From assembly GCF_963662255.1 (NCBI RefSeq), contig NC_085055.1, positions 21,880,204-21,944,203 on the forward strand: a DNA stretch of 64,000 nt, in the 5' to 3' direction. Source of the DNA: Cinclus cinclus. Lineage: Eukaryota > Chordata > Aves > Passeriformes > Cinclidae. Shown here in pieces: positions 36,418-48,460 of the stretch; position 1 is the first letter of the stretch, and each line of letters starts with the position of its first letter. The notes beneath the pieces were generated by a model. The model was not told where the DNA came from. It searched no databases and worked only from the letters and a program-made list of their open reading frames with translations. Both the position numbers and the translations under genes were made by a program.

Positions 36418-36518
36418 AGAATCATAGACTATCCTGAGCTGGAAGGGACTCACAAGGATTATTGCGCCAGCTGCTGGCCCTGCCCAGGACAGCCTTAAGA
36501 ATGCCACCATGGCTTGCA
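36418..36518 (-). mobile_element. Short CR1 fragment, A/core junction 5
   Basis: Reverse-oriented CR1 3' end, as at the other A/core junctions. Confidence 0.75.
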
Positions 36519-37844
36519 CAAAGCAACAGCATGTCCATGGGCCGATTCATGTAGGCCCATTTAAAGTTCATTAACTGGTCATTGGAATCCAGCTGAAGTT
36601 CACCTGATGTATCCAAAAGTTTATTGTTTGCTTTTCTCATGTATTGAAGCTTTGCTGCTTGCTCGCCTGATGTATCTATCAACTACAAACCCTCTTCAGG
36701 ACTTCAAACAGGGTTTACTTTCTGCAATAAAGCAGGGACTAAAGCTTTCGTTAGAGGCAGAGTAAAACTTTGAATTTTCAAACTTGAATCTTCCAAAAGG
36801 CAATGAAGAAAACCATTCCTTCCTTTTCACTCGTTCACTACACGGGGCCAGGTGAGAGCAGGGTGGGAGGCTGGTGCAGATAGAGGTGCCCCTGCTGCAG
36901 GGAGAGGGCAGAAAGGGCTCTGGCCTTCTTCAGAGGAACCCCCCTAAATATGAGGTCCATCCCGGCTGAGTCCACTTCTCCCACAGGCAGTGCCCTTGAG
37001 CCGCTGGCCAAGGCTGCCTCCTCCAGCCTAGCAGTGTTGTGGGGCTAGGAGAGAGGAGGAGGTTCTGCCCCAAACCTCCATCTCAGCTTGTCTTAACTGT
37101 TGCAGTTGTTGTAGCACTTTGTGTTGGAAAATCAAGTACTGAGACTTGTCTAAAAGAGACAAGAAAAGGGGGGACTTGATACATAACTCATGGAATATCC
37201 ATTTTTGAGTTCCACTGAAGTTGCTGAATAGAGCTTTAGGACTAATTAGCAAAAAAGACAAAAGAATGTAAAGGTACGCACAAAGGAGGATGGAGCCAGT
37301 AGAGAAACAGATAAAGAGGACAACAGAAGTTTTTTTTTGCAAGTTACTTGACAAAAACAATAGTGCTTGCCCAAATAAAAAGTTCAAAGAGAGGGCACCT
37401 GTAATATTGAAGCATTCTGTGAATATGACCACCAGACACCCCTTCCAATGACCTCCAGGACCAAATGAAGACTTCCAGTAGAAGGTGAATGCATGCCAAT
37501 TCGTTTTTGGAAAGTAGTGTTCGTGTATGAGGTAGGAGGTGCATTGTAATGAGTATGTATGATCAGGACTGAATAAATACCCTGCTGTGAAGTTTCACCA
37601 CACCCATCAGATTAAAGGAGATACTGTTCCATGTATCGAGCGCTGATGAAGAATGTCTGCTCTCTAATGCTTCAAACAGAATGAAAAACTTTATTTTACA
37701 TCTAATAACAGTATCAATATCCTACCCTCTTCCTAAAGTACTACATCTATATGCTTTCCCTCCCACAGCTCCCACTTCCCCAGTCTTCTGTGCAGACTGC
37801 AGAAGAAAGCGGACGAGGCCCTTCTCAGCATCCCGGCTTTCAGT

Positions 37845-38369
37845 TCAGAGGGGCCATGGCGGCTCCACATCAAACGGGATGACGGGCCGGAGGTGCCGGT
37901 TGTCCCCTGCTGCCAACGCTTCGTGTCCCCTCGGCGGTCCCCGCACCAGCCCGTTCCTCTGCAGGTCATCCAGCTCTCTCCGGGGACGCTGGCGGGGCAC
38001 AGGGCTCGGTGGCCTATCCCCATCGGCGAGTCTTCGGCGCCGGCCACCTCCAGGAGCCGCATCCTCCTGCTGCTCCTGCTGCTGCCGCTGCCGCCAGCGC
38101 ACCACGAAGGGATGGAGGCGGCGGCGGCGGCGAGGTGGGGCCACAACGACAGGGTTGTCCTGGCCCTGCAGCCGGCGGATGGCCCCGATGGGCCCTTGGC
38201 AGATCGGGCAGCTGGCAGCGGTGTCGGGGGCGGCCTGGGGCTGGATGCAGGCGTGGCAGAACACGTGTCCGCAGGGCTCCACGGCAGCGGGGCTCTGCAG
38301 GAAATCCACGCAGATGTAGCAGACCCTGACGGGTCGTGCCGCTGATGGCTCCTGCCTGAGCTCTGCCAT
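37845..38369 (-). CDS. RING-finger protein, copy 6
   Basis: 174 codons, Tyr18 and Arg161. The encoded protein is identical to copies 7 and 8. AATAAA is at 37690-37695. Confidence 0.82.
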   Translation of the reverse strand: MAELRQEPSAARPVRVCYICVDFLQSPAAVEPCGHVFCHACIQPQAAPDTAASCPICQGPIGAIRRLQGQDNPVVVAPPRRRRRLHPFVVRWRQRQQQEQQEDAAPGGGRRRRLADGDRPPSPVPRQRPRRELDDLQRNGLVRGPPRGHEALAAGDNRHLRPVIPFDVEPPWPL

Positions 38370-38435
38370 TGCTGCTCCTGGGCTTGAGTCCCCTCAGCTG
38401 CCGCAAGGATTCGAAGGCTCGGCTTCCACTTGCGG

Positions 38436-38708
38436 CACTCGGAGGTTCCTCAACCTCTCCAGGGACTCAGAGGCTCCTCAGTCACTGGCAGCACTCGGAA
38501 GCTCCTCTGTCACTGGCAGGACTCGGAGGTTCCTCCTCGGTCACTGGCAGCACTTAGAGCTTCCTCACTCACTGTCAGGACTCGGAGGCTCCTCAGTCGC
38601 TGGCAGCACACAGGCTCTCCAGACACTGGCAGCACTCAGGCTCCTCAGATGCTGGCAGCACTCAGAGGCTCCTCACACAGTGGCAGCACTCGGAGGCTCC
38701 TCAGCTGC
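38436..38708. repeat. Minisatellite, copy 6
   Basis: CCTCAGTCGCTGG state, as in copies 4 and 8. Confidence 0.85.
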
Positions 38709-38752
38709 TAGTGGGTCACAGTGTGAGTGTTGGGGCACTGCCCAACGCTGCT

Positions 38753-38895
38753 GTTTATAGTTACGTGAGTGGTGTCATAGTGATCGTGAGTGGTGACATC
38801 ACAGGGCTCTGTGTGGCACCCAGGACCGCCCCTGGTGTCACAGTGATCGTGAGTGGTGACATCACAGGGCTCTGTGTGGCACCCAGGACCGCCCC
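38753..38895 (-). promoter_or_regulatory. RING gene promoter block, copy 6
   Basis: TATA box at 38753-38759. It has the TCATAGTGATC variant shared only with copy 4. Confidence 0.6.
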
Positions 38896-39692
38896 CAGGC
38901 ACAGAGGCAGATCCTGTGGCACAAAGCCCACCTGGCAGTGGGCTGCACACCTCAGTGTTTGCCCAGCATCCTTCCAGGCAGTCCCTGCTGGAGTGGGACT
39001 GTGCCAGTCACACTTGCTCACACCTGCTCTGCAGAGCTGCTTTCCATGATGTGTCCTGGTGCCTGGGGCCGCATCTCCCCCGGGGGAGGACTCTGCTTGG
39101 CCCTTGGTTGAATTTCAGGACGTTCCATCAGCTCAATTCTCCAGCTTGGTGAGGTCCTTGTGGGTGCAGAATCACCCTCTGGTGTCTCAGCAGCTCCTCC
39201 CACTGTAGGAGATTCCGCAGACGTGCTGAAGGTGCCCTGGGCCCCATTATTCAGGCCACCAGCAAGAAGGAAAAGGACCAGTCCCAGTACTGATGCCTGG
39301 GCTACACTGATGATGATCAGCCTCTATCTCAGCTTCATGCTGAGATCAACACACTCTACTTAAAAGCCAGGATCAACACTTACAATCACTTCCTCACAGG
39401 GCAGAGCTTATTTGCAAAGTTCCACCTTTCCCCAGCCCTCTGCTTTCTCCAAACTCATGAGAAAGGTCTGGCTGATCATTTATCAGTCCCACTAAGCATT
39501 TTCCCCCTTCAAATACAGCAGCTTTGGAATACAACATAGAGTCTGTTGAATTCTTTGCCTCTTCCACCACTTTTCTTGAAGATACCATCGTAGCACTTAC
39601 ACACCACAGCTGCCTCTTGGAATCATTTGCTGCCCCCTGCAAACAAGCAGGTCCTTTGGCACAGACTCTCCAGCACCAGGCACCTTCGGGGC

Positions 39693-39693
<1 letters not shown>

Positions 39694-39747
<54 letters not shown>
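39694..39747. repeat. CTG/CAG microsatellite, copy 6: 18 units
   Basis: Same length and flanks as copy 4. Confidence 0.95.
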
Positions 39748-39750
<3 letters not shown>

Positions 39751-42700
39751 CCGTAGCCCTGCTGTGAATGGAATGGAAGAGGCTGTGATGACAGCCGGCC
39801 ACCCCAGCACAGTTACCCACCTGCACTTGGGAAGACTGTGGTCACAGCTCAGTCTGTCCCTGCGATTTCACCTCTCACAGTGAAATCCCACCTGTTTGTC
39901 CCACCTTCCCTATCACCTGCTTGGCATTGGCCCAGTGCCAGCTTTTTGTGGCCTTTATGTGCCTTTATGTGCTGCTGAACTCCCCTGTGGCTCAAAGCCA
40001 AGCTCCCCGTTACATCTTCTTAACCCCTTCTTTCCAACTTCCCTTGCGCATCCTCCTTCTACCCACGGAAAATGGTGGGCCACTCTTCCACTCCTCAGCT
40101 CTGCTGTCCCCATCACTACCTGCTTCCCCAACCCAGTCAGGACACCTTTCCATTGTGCCAGCCTTGCAAAGGAACAGTTAATCCTCATTAAATCTTTTAC
40201 TGGCTGCTGGGCTCCACTCTCACTTACACTGCAGATGCTTCTTCCCAGACCTGAGCAGGCACCTTGCCCACCCAACGACACAGCTTCACCTCCCCACCGT
40301 GGCCCAGCCAAGCCAAAGGCTTCCCCAGCTTTGCAGAGCAGCAGCCACTTGATCCCCTCACACAGCAACCTTCACAGCAGCAATTAGAAACTTCAGGAGT
40401 AGCTCCAACCACAGCTTATGGGAGGAAGCCCCTGGCATGAGGATGCTGGAGCCCAGGACGAGCTCAGGATGACAGCACAGGACACAGGGCCTCTCTCCAG
40501 GGACACTGGGTGCTGCCCTGGCAGCATGGCACGGCCTCTGCTTGTCCCCAGGGCATGGCTACATTCCATTCGGGCAGGGCTTGGCTCCCAGCAGGTCTCT
40601 CGGCTGCCCTTGCTCAGCAGAGGAGGACAGAGCCAGTCACAAGCGGGGTCTTGGGAAGGGGAAGGTGCTTGCAGGGTTCCCCCATCACTGATGGGTTTGG
40701 AGGCACCAGCCCTTCATACTGAGAGCAGGGCCAGTGGGAGTGCTTGGGGAACTCAACATGAATTGACTGGTGCCAGTCCCAGGGAAGGAGGGGGACTGGA
40801 GCCTCGTGCAGCCCAGCAAGGGCAAGGCAGCTCAAAAGGCTGTAGCACCAGCTGTCCCTGGATGTTGCTGGCTCTCAAACAAAGCCCCCACAACTTTCCC
40901 TCGACCTTTGGTTGTGTGCCTTCGGGCCAACACACACAGGAAAATTCCAGGGCACAACCAGGACCCTTATCATCACTTCCCCTTCTCTTTCCTGGGTGCC
41001 ACAGTCTAGTTTCCATGCACAAGGAGATTCAAGGCAAACGGGGATCTCTTTGAATCCTCCTCTCCCGCCTATGCACACCTGAACACGCCTCTGTCAGCGC
41101 CACCCTGGGCTCCTGGGCAGCACTGGAACACCGCCCCTGCCCAGTCCAGGACCGTCAAGCTGTCTCGCACAGAAGGTGGGACAGCAGTTATCAGAGAGCT
41201 TGACACAGTCCATCCCTTTCTTCCTCCCACCCGAGATCTCCTCGGGCAGTAGCCAAAGACAAGCTGCAGTAAGTCACGAGCAAGTCCTGTCCTTGGAACA
41301 GGCTGGCAGCAGCCAGGGCCTGGCAGCCAGCACAGCCCGGGCAGCAGCAGCAAGGGCTCCTGGCTGCTTTAGTCCCTCCAGTTCAGCTGGAGCAGCTTGT
41401 GCTGAGCTCCAGAGCCCTGCATGCAGAGGGAGCACTTGAGCCAAGCCCAGGCAGCCCCAGGAGTCCCCCCAGCTGGCAGGAGGCCACAAGCAGCTTTCCT
41501 CAGCCCAGCCTCTCGCAGTCCCCGCAGTCCCCTCATCGTCCTTCCCACCCCAACTCCCTCACACAGCTCCAGCTGCAGCCTGAACCTCCAGGCCACCCCA
41601 CGAACACAAGGCCTCTCTCCTAGAGATGGCAGGGGACAAAAGGCCACTGCCTCATCACTGTCATTGTAAGAAACTTCTTCTTTTTATCTGTTCTAAATAG
41701 ATCCTCTTTTAGGTACTCCGCGCTGACATGACTCCACCACTGAAATTGTTTCCAAAGCCTGCAGCAGCATCAGTGCTTCGGGAACCCTTTGGGGGTTTCA
41801 GGACGAGCCTGGCGTTCAGCTCCCCCCTCCCCACACAGAGCAATCTATGGCAGAGCACGACGCACTCCTTCAGCTGATGACAGAGCCTAAGTCACACGCA
41901 CCAGAAATGCAGACTCACGTTAAGAGCTAATCTTCCACGGGACTCATCTCCTCTATAGCAAGTTTTGCAAGCTAAGGAAAGTGCTCTTTTACAATGAAAC
42001 CTTTTGTGAAGCTGATCACATCAAAACTAGTATTTCAAGGTCTGACACAAGTTTCAGAAAAGCATACCACAGGGCTCACAAACAGGAGATTCTTCCTCCA
42101 CAAGCATAAGAGCAGTTTGAACTCTTGTGGGCAGACAAGAGAGCCCTGCCTCGAGCACAGCACATGACAGGCAACGACAATTCAGCTCAAGGCTCCTCAG
42201 CAAGGGGGTGGGTGAGCATAACCAAGCCCAGCTTCCTTCCTCCCTGCTCCAGCCCCCAGAAGCTCACTCCTGTCTGAGCATGAACATACACTAAGCTTGG
42301 TCGAAAACAAGGCACTAATCTCCCCAGAAATCCTTCAGAAAACCCAGCAGCAAGGAGAGGCAGCCAAGAGCCAGCTGTCCTCCAGACCAAGCGCCTAGAA
42401 GAGACCTGCACATGCAGGGGTAGTTCTAGAGGACGTTGATTTCTCAGGTGCATAAGAGCTGAGCAGCACTCCAGTACACTCAGCACTAGAAGCACCAAGA
42501 GGTTCCCAAAGAAGTCACCACACCTCTGGTTCCAGGAGCCCACCTGGGCCAGCAGCCGTGTGAAGAGCCAGAAGCAGTGCACGGAGCCACGTGCCAGCTG
42601 CAGAGGACAGATCTCCTGGGATTCAGACACCAGCAAGGCCCACAGAGAACCTTCCACTCCCCGGCGCTAGCCACGTCTGGAGCCTCCATCACACCAAAGC

Positions 42701-42919
42701 ATACGGGATGTATTTTGGAGTAGCTAAATCTTCACAGGTCCTGCTTGCCAGAAGGCTGGCAACTGCTCCCACTCCGCTTCCCCGCCCACACTTCAGGAAG
42801 TTTGCACAACCTTGACTGACTTCAGCCTGTCATTGCTACACTGGCAGAGAGATGGGGAGGCAGGGGAAGCTCCCACCAGCAGCAAGCTCTCACAGTCATT
42901 ACCCCAGGCTGGCACTTAC

Positions 42920-43028
42920 CCCAGCAGACTCCCCAGCGCGCAGAGCGGAGCTCACACAGCTCGGCCGGGGGAAGGATTCTTCGCACGGGGCATTCCATGC
43001 ACCTCCTGCTGCCGGCACACCACAGGCA
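42920..43028 (-). pseudogene. PTTG1IP-like exon 3, copy 6
   Basis: 109 bp with the same synonymous change as copy 5 and intact splice sites. Confidence 0.87.
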
Positions 43029-43268
43029 CTAGAACACAGCAACCAGGCAGCACAGTGTTACTGGGGCACTGCCAGTGACCCGCACTTTGCTTTGGCAGCC
43101 ACAGCACAGAGCCACTGCTGCTGGCTCACGACAACCAGATACCACCCAGCAGCAACTGGGTGCTCAGGAGGAACAGCTAGGTCAGCACAGATCACAGCAG
43201 CAGAGGCAGGCAAGGGGAGTGCAGGGTTCTAGAGCAAGTAAAGATGCTGAGAATCCTTCTCCTGGTTT

Positions 43269-43369
43269 AGAATCATAGACTATCCTGAGCTGGAAGGGAC
43301 TCACAAGGATTATTGCGCCAGCTGCTGGCCCTGCCCAGGACAGCCTTAAGAATGCCACCATGGCTTGCA
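43269..43369 (-). mobile_element. Short CR1 fragment, A/core junction 6
   Basis: Reverse-oriented CR1 3' end, as at the other A/core junctions. Confidence 0.75.
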
Positions 43370-44691
43370 CAAAGCAACAGCATGTCCATGGGCCGATTCA
43401 TGTAGGCCCATTTAAAGTTCATTAACTGGTCATTGGAATCCAGCTGAAGTTCACCTGATGTATCCAAAAGTTTATTGTTTGCTTTTCTCATGTATTGAAG
43501 CTTTGCTGCTTGCTCGCCTGATGTATCTATCAACTGCAAACCCTCTTCAGGACTTCAAACAGGGTTTACTTTCTGCAATAAAGCAGGGACTAAAGCTTTC
43601 GTTAGAGGCAGAGTAAAACTTTGAATTTTCAAACTTGAATCTTCCAAAAGGCAATGAAGAAAACCATTCCTTCCTTTTCACTCGTTCACTACACGGGGCC
43701 AGGTGAGAGCAGGGTGGGAGGCTGGTGCTGACAGAGGTGCCCCTGCTGCAGGGAGAGGGCAGAAAGGGCTCTGGCCTTCTTCAGAGGAACCCCCCTAAAT
43801 ATGAGGTCCATCCCGGCTGAGTCCACTTCTCCCACAGGCAGTGCCCTTGAGCCGCTGGCCAAGGCTGCCTCCTCCAGCCTAGCAGTGCTGTGGGGCTAGG
43901 AGAGAGGAGGAGGTTCTGCCCCAAACCTCCATCTCAGCTTGTCTTAACTGTTGCAGTTGTTGTAGCACTTTGTGTTGGAAAATCAAGTACTGAGACTTGT
44001 CTAAAAGAGACAAGAAAAGGGGGGACTTGATACATAACTCATGGAATATCCATTTTTGAGTTCCACTGAAGTTGCTGAATAGAGCTTTAGGACTAATTAG
44101 CAAAAAAGACAAAAGAATGTAAAGGTACGCACAAAGGAGGATGGAGCCAGTGGAGAAACAGATAAAAGAGGACAAGAGAAGTTTATTTTGTAAGTTACTT
44201 GACAAAAACAATAGTGCTTGCCCAAATAAAAAGTTCAAAGAGAGGGCACCTGTAATATTGAAGCATTCTGTGAATATGACCACCAGACACCCCTTCCAAT
44301 GACCTCCAGGACCAAATGAAGACTTCCAGTAGAAGGTGAATGCCAATTCGTTTTTGGAAAGTAGTGTTCATGTATGAGGTAGGAGGTGCATTGTAATGAG
44401 TATGTATGATCAGGACTGAATAAATACCCTGCTGTGAAGTTTCACCACACCCATCAGATTAAAGGAGATACTGTTCCATGTATCGAGCGCTGATGAAGAA
44501 TGTCTGCTCTCTAATGCTTCAAACAGAATGAAAAACTTTATTTTACAGCTAAGAACAGTATCAATATACTACCCTCTTCCTAAAGTACTACAACTATATG
44601 CTTTCCCTCCCACAGCTCCCACTTCCCCAGTCTTCTGTGCAGACTGCAGAAGAAAGCAGACGAGGCCCTTCTCAGCATCCCGGCTTTCAGT

Positions 44692-45216
44692 TCAGAGGGG
44701 CCATGGCGGCTCCACATCAAACGGGATGACGGGCCGGAGGTGCCGGTTGTCCCCTGCTGCCAACGCTTCGTGTCCCCTCGGCGGTCCCCGCACCAGCCCG
44801 TTCCTCTGCAGGTCATCCAGCTCTCTCCGGGGACGCTGGCGGGGCACAGGGCTCGGTGGCCTATCCCCATCGGCGAGTCTTCGGCGCCGGCCACCTCCAG
44901 GAGCCGCATCCTCCTGCTGCTCCTGCTGCTGCCGCTGCCGCCAGCGCACCACGAAGGGATGGAGGCGGCGGCGGCGGCGAGGTGGGGCCACAACGACAGG
45001 GTTGTCCTGGCCCTGCAGCCGGCGGATGGCCCCGATGGGCCCTTGGCAGATCGGGCAGCTGGCAGCGGTGTCGGGGGCGGCCTGGGGCTGGATGCAGGCG
45101 TGGCAGAACACGTGTCCGCAGGGCTCCACGGCAGCGGGGCTCTGCAGGAAATCCACGCAGATGTAGCAGACCCTGACGGGTCGTGCCGCTGATGGCTCCT
45201 GCCTGAGCTCTGCCAT
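44692..45216 (-). CDS. RING-finger protein, copy 7
   Basis: 174 codons, Tyr18 and Arg161. AATAAA is at 44537-44542. The leader base change CTGGACTTGAG (plus strand 45226-45236) is shared with copies 8 and 9, the other copies that have a type B spacer upstream. Confidence 0.82.
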   Translation of the reverse strand: MAELRQEPSAARPVRVCYICVDFLQSPAAVEPCGHVFCHACIQPQAAPDTAASCPICQGPIGAIRRLQGQDNPVVVAPPRRRRRLHPFVVRWRQRQQQEQQEDAAPGGGRRRRLADGDRPPSPVPRQRPRRELDDLQRNGLVRGPPRGHEALAAGDNRHLRPVIPFDVEPPWPL

Positions 45217-45282
45217 TGCTGCTCCTGGACTTGAGTCCCCTCAGCTGCCGCAAGGATTCGAAGGCTCGGCTTCCACTTGCGG

Positions 45283-45555
45283 CACTCGGAGGTTCCTCAA
45301 CCTCTCCAGGGACTCAGAGGCTCCTCAGTCACTGGCAGCACTCGGAAACTCCTCTGTCACTGTCAGGACTCGGAGGTTCCTCCTCGGTCACTGGCAGCAC
45401 TTAGAGCTTCCTCACTCACTGTCAGGACTCGGAGGCTCCTCAGACGCTGGCAGCACACAGGCTCTCCAGACACTGGCAGCACTCAGGCTCCTCAGATGCT
45501 GGCAGCACTCAGAGGCTCCTCACACAGTGGCAGCACTCGGAGGCTCCTCAGCTGC
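45283..45555. repeat. Minisatellite, copy 7
   Basis: Private CTCGGAAACTCC for CTCGGAAGCTCC. Confidence 0.85.
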
Positions 45556-45599
45556 TAGTGGGTCACAGTGTGAGTGTTGGGGCACTGCCCAACGCTGCT

Positions 45600-45742
45600 G
45601 TTTATAGTTACGCGAGTGGTGTCACAGTGATCGTGAGTGGTGACATCACAGGGCTCTGTGTGGCACCCAGGACCGCCCCTGGTGTCACAGTGATCGTGAG
45701 TGGTGACATCACAGGGCTCTGTGTGGCACCCAGGACCGCCCC
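45600..45742 (-). promoter_or_regulatory. RING gene promoter block, copy 7
   Basis: TATA box at 45600-45606. TTACGCGAGTGG beside the TATA box is shared with copy 1. Confidence 0.6.
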
Positions 45743-46539
45743 CAGGCACAGAGGCAGATCCTGTGGCACAAAGCCCACCTGGCAGTGGGCTGCACACCTC
45801 AGTGTTTGCCCAGCATCCTTCCAGGCAGTCCCTGCTGGAGTGGGACTGTGCCAGTCACACTTGCTCACACCTGCTCTGCAGAGCTGCTTTCCATGATGTG
45901 TCCTGGTGCCTGGGGCTGCATCTCCCCCGCGGGAGGACTCTGCTTGGCCCTTGGTTGAATTTCAGGACGTTCCATCAGCTCAATTCTCCAGCTTGGTGAG
46001 GTCCTTGTGGGTGCAGAATCACCCTCTGGTGTCTCAGCAGCTCCTCCCACTGTAGGAGATTCCGCAGACGTGCTGAAGGTGCCCTGGGCCCCATTATTCA
46101 GGCCACCAGCAAGAAGGAAAAGGACCAGTCCCAGTACTGATGCCTGGGCTACACTGATGATGATCAGCCTCTATCTCAGCTTCATGCTGAGATCAACACC
46201 CTCTACTTAAAAGCCAGGATCAACACTTACAATCACTTCCTCACAGGGCAGAGCTTATTTGCAACGTTCCGCCTTTCCCCAGCCCTCTGCTTTCTCCAAA
46301 CTCATGAGAAAGGTCTGGCTGATCATTTATCAGTCCCACTAAGCATTTTCCCCCTTCAAATACAGCAGCTTTGGAATACAACATAGAGTCTGTTGAATTC
46401 TTTGCCTCTTCCACCACTTTTCTTGAAGATACCATCGTAGCACTTACACACCACAGCTGCCTCTTGGAATCATTTGCTGCCCCCTGCAAACAAGCAGGTC
46501 CTTTGGCACAGACTCTCCAGCACCAGGCACCTTCGGGGC

Positions 46540-46540
<1 letters not shown>

Positions 46541-46582
<42 letters not shown>
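46541..46582. repeat. CTG/CAG microsatellite, copy 7: 14 units
   Basis: The left flank CTTCGGGGCC is a hybrid of the CTCCGGGGCC and CTTCGGGGCT types. Confidence 0.95.
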
Positions 46583-46585
<3 letters not shown>

Positions 46586-47456
46586 CCGTAGCCCTGCTGT
46601 GAATGGAATGGAAGAGGCTGTGATGACAGCCGGCCACCCCAGCACAGTTACCCACCTGCACTTGGGAAGACTGTGGTCACAGCTCAGTCTGTCCCTGCGA
46701 TTTCACCTCTCACAGTGAAATCCCACCTGTTTGTCCCACCTTCCCTATCACCTGCTTGGCATTGGCCCAGTGCCAGCTTTTTGTGGCCTTTATGTGCCTT
46801 AAGAATGCCACCATGGCTTGCACAATTAATAACACAGATCCTTTGTGTTTATTTCTGGGAGAAGAAGAAGAAAGCCTTTGAGACAAAGCACTCTACACAC
46901 ACAAAGCTGATGAGCAGGAGAGGTGTGTGTGTGTGTGTGTGCCCAGCCACTACCTGACTATCTGCAGAGCTTTGCACACTCCTCTCCTGGTGCCTCCAAC
47001 CCCCAAGCCCAGCTTTCAGCAGAGTTTGCTCAAACTGGCTACATCAGCTGCAAGATCTGACTCCAGTTCAAGTTTGCTGATATCTGCGACAAGGCAGCGG
47101 AGACTGGCAGGACACCAGCACACATCCTGCATCCACCCAGTGCCATGGCACAGACTGCTGGAGGGGAACTTGACCAGCCAGTTCAGCCCACTCAGAGCCT
47201 TCTCCAAACACGTCGCCCATCCACGAGGAAGCAGCTCAGCAATTCCATTACTCTAATCAAAAAGCACACAACAAAACCCACCCCAGTTTCTAGCAACCTC
47301 CTTCCAGAGCACCAGAGAGGAATTGCCCTCTCACCCTCACAGCTGGGTGGAATTTGCAGCACGTCTGGGACAAGGCCAGGGGACCAGCCCTCCTTCCAGG
47401 AAGGAAACGTTTTTCAGGCATGCTGAGAGGTTGGGAGTCTCACTGCTGCTACTCAC

Positions 47457-47509
47457 GGTGACATTTTTCAGGCACTCCTCACAGCTCCTGTTCGTGTACT
47501 GGTGACAAT
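47457..47509 (-). pseudogene. PTTG1IP-like exon 2, spacer B copy 1
   Basis: The 53 bp exon has a pyrimidine-rich TTCCTTCCTGCAG acceptor and a GTGAGT donor. It encodes (D)CHQYTNRSCEECLKNVT, close to the PTTG1IP segment around NKTCEECLKNVS. It enters in phase 1 and exits in phase 0, so it joins in frame to the CLWC exon found in spacer A. Identical in all three B copies that contain it. Confidence 0.85.
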
Positions 47510-48024
47510 CTGCAGGAAGGAAAAAAGGCACTTGAGGACTTTTAAGAGCTTCGGTGGTTTAAAGCTTTGGGCTCCTCCAAGCCTGCTCCAACCCAACACT
47601 GGACCAGCAGCAATGCGTGCTGCTGCTGCAAGAGCCACCAGCTTCAGCATGCACTCTGTGGCACAGTGGGAGGCCCAAATGCAAGTGGAAGTTCATCTGC
47701 CTTGCTCTGCTGACAAAGCCCTCAGCTGTGAGTTCCTCTACTGGGTTTTATTTCCCTAAAAGCCTGAGCATCAGAAACCTTGAAAAACATGTGACAAAAG
47801 CACTTGGCTCTCTGCTCCTAATCAGCAACAGGGCACTTCAGGAATAACTTCCATTAACTAAGACGTGAAACACTTTCCATCAGTCACCACCCTGGACAAA
47901 TTTGTTGGAACACGCTAAACTCACAGCAATTATTTCAGGATCAGTTTGATTTCAAGCCCCTTTGATCATCACTCAGACATCCAAATATCTGTGTAGCAAT
48001 TTGCAGGGAGAGTGTTTTTCATAC

Positions 48025-48096
48025 CTGTGCAGGTGTGTCTGCTTCTTTAATAGGCTGTCCATCAAACAGGAACGTAATGTGCCTCGGTGACAAGCC
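48025..48096 (-). pseudogene. SUMO3-like exon 3, spacer B copy 1
   Basis: The 72 bp exon (24 codons, phase 0 both sides) lies between an AACTTGCAG acceptor and a GTATGA donor. It opens GLSPRHITFLFDGQPI and ends EADTPAQ, matching SUMO2/3 GLSMRQIRFRFDGQPI and ETDTPAQ. Replacements at normally invariant SUMO positions (M to P, Q to H, R to T and L) suggest relaxed constraint. No exon 4 (acidic segment with the diglycine end) is seen downstream. Confidence 0.87.
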
Positions 48097-48260
48097 CTGC
48101 AAGTTCAAAGTCACGTATGAGAAACTGCACTTGTGTTTCTGAATCCAAACTAAGTATTCATGGATTGACTGTCTAAACACATGTTAGCAAAATGAACACT
48201 CAAAAAGACCAGGGGGATGACAGAAGATGACAGATTTTGATTACAGCCTCTTCCATGTCA

Positions 48261-48460
48261 GGGAGGTGAGGCCCTGGCACAGGTTGCCCAGAGAAGCTGT
48301 GGCTGTCCCTGGATGCCTGCAAGTGTCCAAAGCCAGGCTGGACAGGGCTTGAAGCAAGCTGGGATAGTAGAAGGTGTCCCTGCCCATGGCAGGGGGTGGA
48401 GTGAGATGGGCTTTAAATTCCCTTCTTACCCCAAAGCATCCTGTGATTCTCTGATTAAGA
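48261..48460 (+). mobile_element. CR1 LINE 3' fragment
   Basis: GAGGTGAGGCCCTGGCACAG, GTTGCCCAGAGAAGCTGTGG and GAAGGTGTCCCTGCCCATGG are the CR1 3' region in forward orientation. It ends in GTGATTCTCTGATTA. It lies in the SUMO3-like intron 2. Confidence 0.9.

Larger units (their letters stand above)
33115..36525. repeat. Spacer A, copy 5
   Basis: Colinear with the other A spacers, with small private indels such as one G lost near 33320. Confidence 0.9.
36526..39965. repeat. Core copy 6
   Basis: Flanked by A on both sides. It shares private promoter, minisatellite and CTG-length states with core 4. Confidence 0.95.
39966..43376. repeat. Spacer A, copy 6
   Basis: Colinear with the other A spacers, and the last A spacer before the switch to type B. 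A one-base loss near 42229 (AAGCCCAGC for AAGCCCCAGC) disrupts a minus-strand open frame, arguing that frame is not coding. Confidence 0.9.
43377..46800. repeat. Core copy 7 (transition from type A to type B)
   Basis: Spacer A lies on the left and spacer B on the right. It carries the TTTATTTTG state near 44182, otherwise found in cores 1, 8 and 9, and a private short deletion (GGTGAATGCCAATTCG) near 44336. Confidence 0.95.

Noticed and set aside
47403..47475. A 12-14 bp direct repeat (TTTTTCAGGCA) inside and beside PTTG1IP-like exon 2, possibly a second mini-exon
   Set aside because: The second copy has no convincing splice sites and continues into a stop-rich frame.
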